DNA of 6,249 bases from NCBI GenBank assembly GCA_022728415.1, contig JAIJJM010000134.1, positions 1 through 6,249 on the forward strand, given 5' to 3'. The translations under genes and the position numbers were made by a program. Shown one piece after another: positions 1 to 6,249 of this stretch (its first letter is position 1; each line of letters begins with the position of its first letter). Origin of the DNA: Collinsella sp. GTDB taxonomy: Bacteria; Actinomycetota; Coriobacteriia; Coriobacteriales; Coriobacteriaceae. Under the pieces are notes generated by a model. It was not told the DNA's origin. It saw only the letters and a program-made list of their open reading frames with translations, and made no database searches.

Positions 1-910
<910 letters not shown>

Positions 911-965
911 TCGCGACGCGCGACGCACACAATTTTCTTACGCGCAATCGCATTTCTCCATCTCG

Positions 966-1003
966 AAACAAAACGCCGTCCGGTTGCCCAGGCGGCGTCG
1001 TTT
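966..1003 (-). terminator. Intrinsic terminator after the winged-helix gene
   Basis: On the minus strand the stem ACGCCGCC (998-991) pairs with GGaCGGCGT (981-973), with one bulged A and a 9-nt loop. It is followed by TTTTGTTT, the form of a Rho-independent terminator. It starts about 25 nt after the stop codon of the winged-helix gene. The plus strand also ends in a short T-run (CGTTTC), so weak bidirectional action is possible. Confidence 0.75.
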
Positions 1004-1022
1004 CCCCTATGAGTGCGCGCTG

Positions 1023-1361
1023 TTATCGATCGGCGACTTCGTCCTTGATCAAGTCCTGCACGAGCATACCGGCACGGATGCCCTCTAGATACCACTCGCC
1101 ACGCTCCGTGAGACAAATGCCATTTGCGAGCTGGCCGCCGTCGTCGCTGTAGCGCGAGACGACCTCAATGATGTCTTCGGATTCCAAGCGTTCAATTGCC
1201 GCGCGGGCGCGATACGGAGACACCCCCACACGCTCGGCAAGCGTCTTGCGCGAAAAGCCATAAAGTCCGCCGTTGTCTTCGGACTGCCGTGCAATCTCCA
1301 TCAGCACCTGCACCTCGACACGCTTCATATCGTTGACACTCGCACGACCCTTGCCAGCCAT
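1023..1361 (-). CDS. Small winged helix-turn-helix transcriptional regulator
   Basis: This 112-residue, charged, soluble protein fits a stand-alone winged-helix DNA-binding domain. A first helix lies at about 11-27 (DMKRVEVQVLMEIARQ). A helix-turn-helix follows at about 36-64: FSRKTLAERVGVSPYRARAAI, with the turn at GVSP and a recognition helix at about 48-61. EDIIEVVSRYSDDGGQLANG then looks like the beta wing (62-81), and a C-terminal helix (88-108) could serve dimerisation. No ligand-binding domain or metal-binding cysteine cluster is seen; the only Cys is in the wing. The layout recalls small GntR-like, MarR-like or Rrf2-like regulators, but I cannot assign it to one. The start was chosen because GAGGAGG (1367-1373) sits 5 nt before the ATG. 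The frame stays open up to a TTG near 1472 that has no ribosome binding site. It stands alone between two terminators, so context does not reveal its target. Autoregulation is plausible given the dyads upstream. Confidence 0.8.
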   Translation of the reverse strand: MAGKGRASVNDMKRVEVQVLMEIARQSEDNGGLYGFSRKTLAERVGVSPYRARAAIERLESEDIIEVVSRYSDDGGQLANGICLTERGEWYLEGIRAGMLVQDLIKDEVADR

Positions 1362-4300
1362 GGCAGCCTCCTCAAACCGAGCACGGACATCACTTGCACC
1401 GTGCGCGACCGGCACACCCCATGATGGCCGGCAACATCCATCATGCGGCACCCCCGCATAAGGATGATACAATTAGCGTTATTGTATACCGCCCAAATCG
1501 CTTATAGGCAGGTAAACGAGCTAATTTTAGGTTAAACGGTAACTTTGTTGATAAAAGGGGCACACCGAATGTATACCCGATGTGCCCTTTCAGACCAATT
1601 TATCCAGGCTTAGCGGTGGAAGAAACCGTGGCGCTCGAACTTGGGCTCGCAGCACACGTTGATGCCCAGCTTGCGCAGCACCGTCTCGTCCGTCGGCGAG
1701 ATGATCACGCTAAAGAAGGCATCGCAACCGCGCAGCTGCTCCAGGCCCGAAAGGACGCGGGCCGCCGTCTCGCTCGTTGCCGAGGTGATCGAGAGCGCCA
1801 TAAGCGTCTCATCGGTGTGCAGGCGCGGGTTCTTGCTACCCAGGAAATGCGTCTTGAGCTTGCTGATAGGCTCGATCGCCTCATCGCTAATAACCTCGAG
1901 CTCAAGGTCAACGCCCGAGACATGCTTAAGCGCATTCATGATGAGCGAGCTCGCGGCGCCCAGGCGTGTGGAAGTCTTGCCGGTCACCACGGAGCCGTCG
2001 GGCATGACCATGGCGCCTGCGGGGCCACCCGTCAGCTGCTCCCTGGTAAGCGCGGCCGAGCGTGCCGGCGAGTAATTCTTGTCGATACCGGCCTTCTTCA
2101 TAATGAGCTTGAGACGATCAACCTGCTCATCGCCCACACCAGTGCGGCGCACGGCCTCGACCGCAGCAAAGTAGCGGCGGACGATCTCCATCTTGGAGGC
2201 ATCGCGACAGGCATCGTCATCGGTGATGGCAAAGCCGACCATATTTACACCCATGTCGGTGGGACTCTGGTAGGGGCTCTCCCCCAGAATCTTTTCCATC
2301 AGGGCACGGACCACTGGGAAAGCCTCGACGTCACGGTTGTAGTTGACCGTGGTCTTGTTGTAGGCCTCCAAGTGGAAGGAGTCGATGATATTGGCATCGT
2401 CGAGGTCGGCCGTGGCGGCCTCATAGGCGATGTTGACCGGATGCGTGAGGGGCAGATTCCAGACCGGGAACGTCTCGAACTTGGCGTAGCCGGCGGCGGT
2501 GCCGTGCTTGTGCTCGTGATAGAGCTGAGACAGGCAGGTGGCGAGCTTGCCCGAGCCGGGGCCGGGAGCGGTGACCACGACAAGCGGACGGGTGGTCTCG
2601 ACAAACTCGTTCCTGCCATAGCCGTCGTCGGACACGATCAGATCGACATCGTGTGGATAGCCCTCGATGGGATAGTGCAACTTGGCGGGAATGCCGAGCG
2701 CGTTCAGGCGATTGCGGAACACATCGGCGGCGGGCTGGCCGGCGTACTGGGTGATGACCACGGCCGCGACAGCAAAACCGTTGCCGCGGAACAGGTCGAC
2801 CAGGCGCAAAACGTCCTCGTCATAGGTAATGCCCAGGTCACCGCGAGCCTTGTTCTTCTCGATGTGGTTCGCGTTAATGGCGATGATGACCTCGACGTCG
2901 TCGGAAATGCTCTTGAGCATGCGAAACTTGCTGTCCGGTTCAAAACCCGGCAGCACGCGGCTCGCGTGATAGTCGTCAAACAGCTTGCCGCCAAACTCCA
3001 AGTACAGCTTGCCGCCAAACTGCGAGATGCGCTCCTTAATATGAGCGGCCTGCAGCTCGATATACTTCGCGTTGTCGAAACCCTGGCGCATGTATGGCTC
3101 CCGTCCCGTTTCCATTTAATGTCTTAGGCGATTATAACGGAGCAGACTCTCCCCAACCGCCGGGGCCGGGGTAGCTAATTTGGGACGGGGCTTTTTTGAC
3201 TACCCGGGACTGCGAAGTAGTCAAAAAAGCCCCGTCCCAAATTAGCTACCCCAACCGCGCTCCATTGACCCAACAATGAGAACGCCGCGGGTAGAGCATA
3301 AGTCAGCGAGCGCCCGCCAGAGCGAGCAAGGTGACGTGAAAGAGGAGGGCATAGGCCTTTTGGCCATGCCCGACGATTGAACGTCAGATTGCCGCTCTGG
3401 CGGGCGCGCAGCGTCGACTGGTTGCGCGGTTCGTAGAACCGCGCAACATAAGAGCGCCCCCTCCCGCGCACGGAACAGGAGGGGGCTAAAGGTAGGAGTC
3501 TACCGGCGGGCTGACCCCACCGGACAGACGATGACCAGGTGATCCTTTACAGGATCGTCAAGGTTTCCGTGGGGCACCCGTTGGGCTCTTAGATCAACAC
3601 GCAGGCGACGGTCAGGATGATGGCACAGACGACGGAGAGAGCGACGATGAGCTTAAGGGCAAACTTGAGCCAGGTCGTCCACTCGATCTTGGCCAGAGCG
3701 AGACCGCCCATGATGGCACCGGAGGTCGGGGTGAACAGGTTCACGACACCGATGGCAGCGGAGAAGATCATGACCATGACCTCGGGCGAGAAGCCGAGCT
3801 TAACAGCCAGCGGTCCCATGATGGGCATGGAGACGGTGGCCATACCGGAGGTCGAGGGGATCAAGAAGGACAGGCCGAAGTAGACCAGGAAACTCATGGG
3901 AGCGAAGATCACGCCGGACAGACCAGCCAGGGCATTGGCGGCAGCGTTAAGGACATACTTGTCAAGACCGGTGTTAGCCATGAGGACGGAAATACCACGG
4001 GCGAGAGCGATGACGAGAACAACGGACATCATGTCGGCAGCGCCGGCGATGAAGGTATTAACGATCTGCTTCTCGGACAGGCCGCCGATGATACCGATCA
4101 GGATAGCCATGAGGAAGAACCAGGTGGAAGCCTCGTTGAAGTACCACTGGCCAATAGGCAGACCGGTGATCAGGGCAGACCAGCCCTGGACGACAGCGTT
4201 ACCATCAGCGTCGTAGACGGCGCCAGCGTCGAAGAAGTCGGCAACGCCCTTGTTGAGGTCAGCCAGCGGGATGAAGCCAACGATCATAACGACGAAGGTG

Positions 4301-6249
4301 AAGGCGAAGGCGATCAGAACACCCTTCTGACGACCGGTGAGCTTGACCTCCTTGTTAACCTCGGAAGCAGCCTTGCCGTGAGCCTCGTCAGCGTCCTTAA
4401 GCTCCTGCATCGACAGGATGGTGGAGCCCTTGTCGGCCTTGACCTTCTTGGCGTAGCTCATCACGAAGACGATGGACATGGCGGTGGTGACGGCCCACAG
4501 GACGGCACCGAGGCCGATGATGATGGTCTGGTTGACCTGAATGCCAACGCCGGTCAGGGCGTCGACGGCAGCGCCGACGGCAAACGGGTTAACCGTGGAA
4601 CCCAGGCAGCCGCAGCCAGCACCGAGCAGGACGGTGGCGGCGCCGACCATAGGGTCGAAGCCAGCGGCCATCATGGTAGCGGCGAGCAGGGCGTAGAAGG
4701 GAACGGTCTCCTCGCACATACCATAGGTGGTACCGCCGAGGGAGAAGATGAACATAAGGACAGGAATGAGCATGATCTCGTTGCCCTTAAGCTTCTGCAC
4801 CAGAACGGCAATGCCGTTGTCCAGAGCGCCGGTCTCGGTCATCATGCCGAGGAAGCCGCCCAGGATCATAACGAAGAGGCAGACGGGCAAAGCGTCAGCG
4901 AAGCCCAGAATCGGAGCAGTGCAGAAATCGCTCAGGCGGGCTGCAGTAACCGCGCCGCCGGACGCGCCGGAGACGATAACGGTAATCACTGCGACAATTG
5001 CCAGCAGAGCTAGAAGAATGGTGAACGATGAAGGCATACCGCGCTTTTTCTTAGCGGTCTCAGTCATGGTTCTCATCCCCCCTTCATAAATCATTTCACT
5101 TTCTCGCGCGAAGCGGATCTTCCGTGCCGTGCCCACCGCCCAAAGCGAGATATTTACCAGACAAAGCCGCTCGGGGTGTGCAGCAATACACCCCGAGCGA
5201 GATGCTAGAGCTCTTACTTGAGCGTTGCGTACATGACGGCCTTGATGGTGTGCATGCGGTTCTCGGCCTCGTCGAAGACCTTGGAAGCGGGGCTCTCGAA
5301 GACCTCGTCGGTGACCTCCTGCTCGGTGATGCCAAACTGCTCGCACTTCTCGGCGCCAATCGTGGTGTTGGTGTCGTGGAAGCTGGGCAGGCAGTGCAGG
5401 AAGATGGCACCCGGGTTGGCCATAGCCATGACCTCGGAGGTAACACGATACGGGGTGAGCTGAGCGATGCGCTCGGCCCAGACCTCGTCGGGCTCGCCCA
5501 TGGAGACCCACACGTCGGTGTAGATAACGTCGGCACCGGTGACGCCGTCCTTGACGTCGGTGGTGAGCTTGATGGTGCAGCCGTTGGCCTTGGCGATGGG
5601 CTTGCAGGCCTCGATGACGTCGTCAGCGGGCATGCACTCCTCGGGGCCACAGGCCACGAAGTTCATACCGAGCTTGGAGCAGACGACCATGAGGGAGCGA
5701 GCAACGTTGTTCTTGCAGTCGCCCATGAAGACGAGGGTCTTGCCCTTGATGTCGTAATTGAAGTTCTCCTGGACGGTCAGAATGTCGGCGAGCATCTGAG
5801 TGGGGTGCCACTCGGTGGTCAGGCCGTTCCACACGGGCACGCCGGACTTAGCGGCGAGCTCCTCGACGTCGTCCTGGGCAAAGCCACGGAACTCGATGCC
5901 GTCATACATGCGGCCGAGAACGCGAGCGGTGTCCTCGATGGACTCCTTCTTGCCCATCTGCGACGAACCGGGATCGAGGTAGGTCACGCCCATGCCCAGG
6001 TCCATGCCGCCGACCTCGAAGGCGCAGCGGGTACGAGTGGAGGTCTTCTGGAAGAGCAGAACGATGTTCTTGCCCTCGAGATAGCGGTGCGGAACGCCAG
6101 CGCGCTTCATGTCCTTGAAGTTCTTGGAGAGCTTGAGCAGGTACTCGATCTCCTCGGTGGTGAGGTCGAGGAGCTTGAGGAAACTACGACCGGAGAGGTT
6201 AACACCCATGGTTTGATTCCTTTCGAAGAAATGAATTACGTAAGTATTA

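Overview
All five genes in this 6.2-kb window lie on the minus strand, so transcription runs from the right edge to the left. The moderately high GC content, the strong Shine-Dalgarno sequences and the gene set (deiminase-pathway genes, a UPF0371 protein, CTP synthase) suggest a Gram-positive actinobacterium of the class Coriobacteriia. Collinsella-like is my best guess. It rests on general impression, not on a search.

Layout in the direction of transcription. (1) Ornithine carbamoyltransferase (arcB/argF, 6209-5214) is followed, after a 146-nt gap holding an 11-bp hairpin, by a YfcC/DcuC-family membrane transporter (5067-3589). Together they look like part of an arginine deiminase module: the transferase releases ornithine and carbamoyl phosphate from citrulline, and the transporter probably exchanges ornithine for arginine. 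arcA and arcC are not in the window. (2) A 497-nt stretch without a gene (3092-3588) is unusually dense in inverted repeats. These include a 75-nt foldable segment just after the transporter stop, a C/G-rich hairpin, a 12-bp hairpin with a 3-nt loop, a nested fold of about 120 nt closed by a perfect 15-bp stem, and a perfect 36-bp inverted repeat with a 13-nt loop. A TATAAT box then starts the next gene. (3) A UPF0371/DUF1846 protein (3091-1610) ends in a clear terminator. (4) A small winged-helix regulator (1361-1023) has a leader carrying several dyads and ends in its own terminator. (5) CTP synthase pyrG (845 to the left edge) is cut after about 281 residues.

The genes are ordinary. The gap at 3092-3588 is the part that deserves attention: it holds at least five independent folds and looks like an array of REP/MITE-type repeats, or of structured RNAs, inserted between two housekeeping genes. 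Whether these elements recur in the genome cannot be judged from one window.
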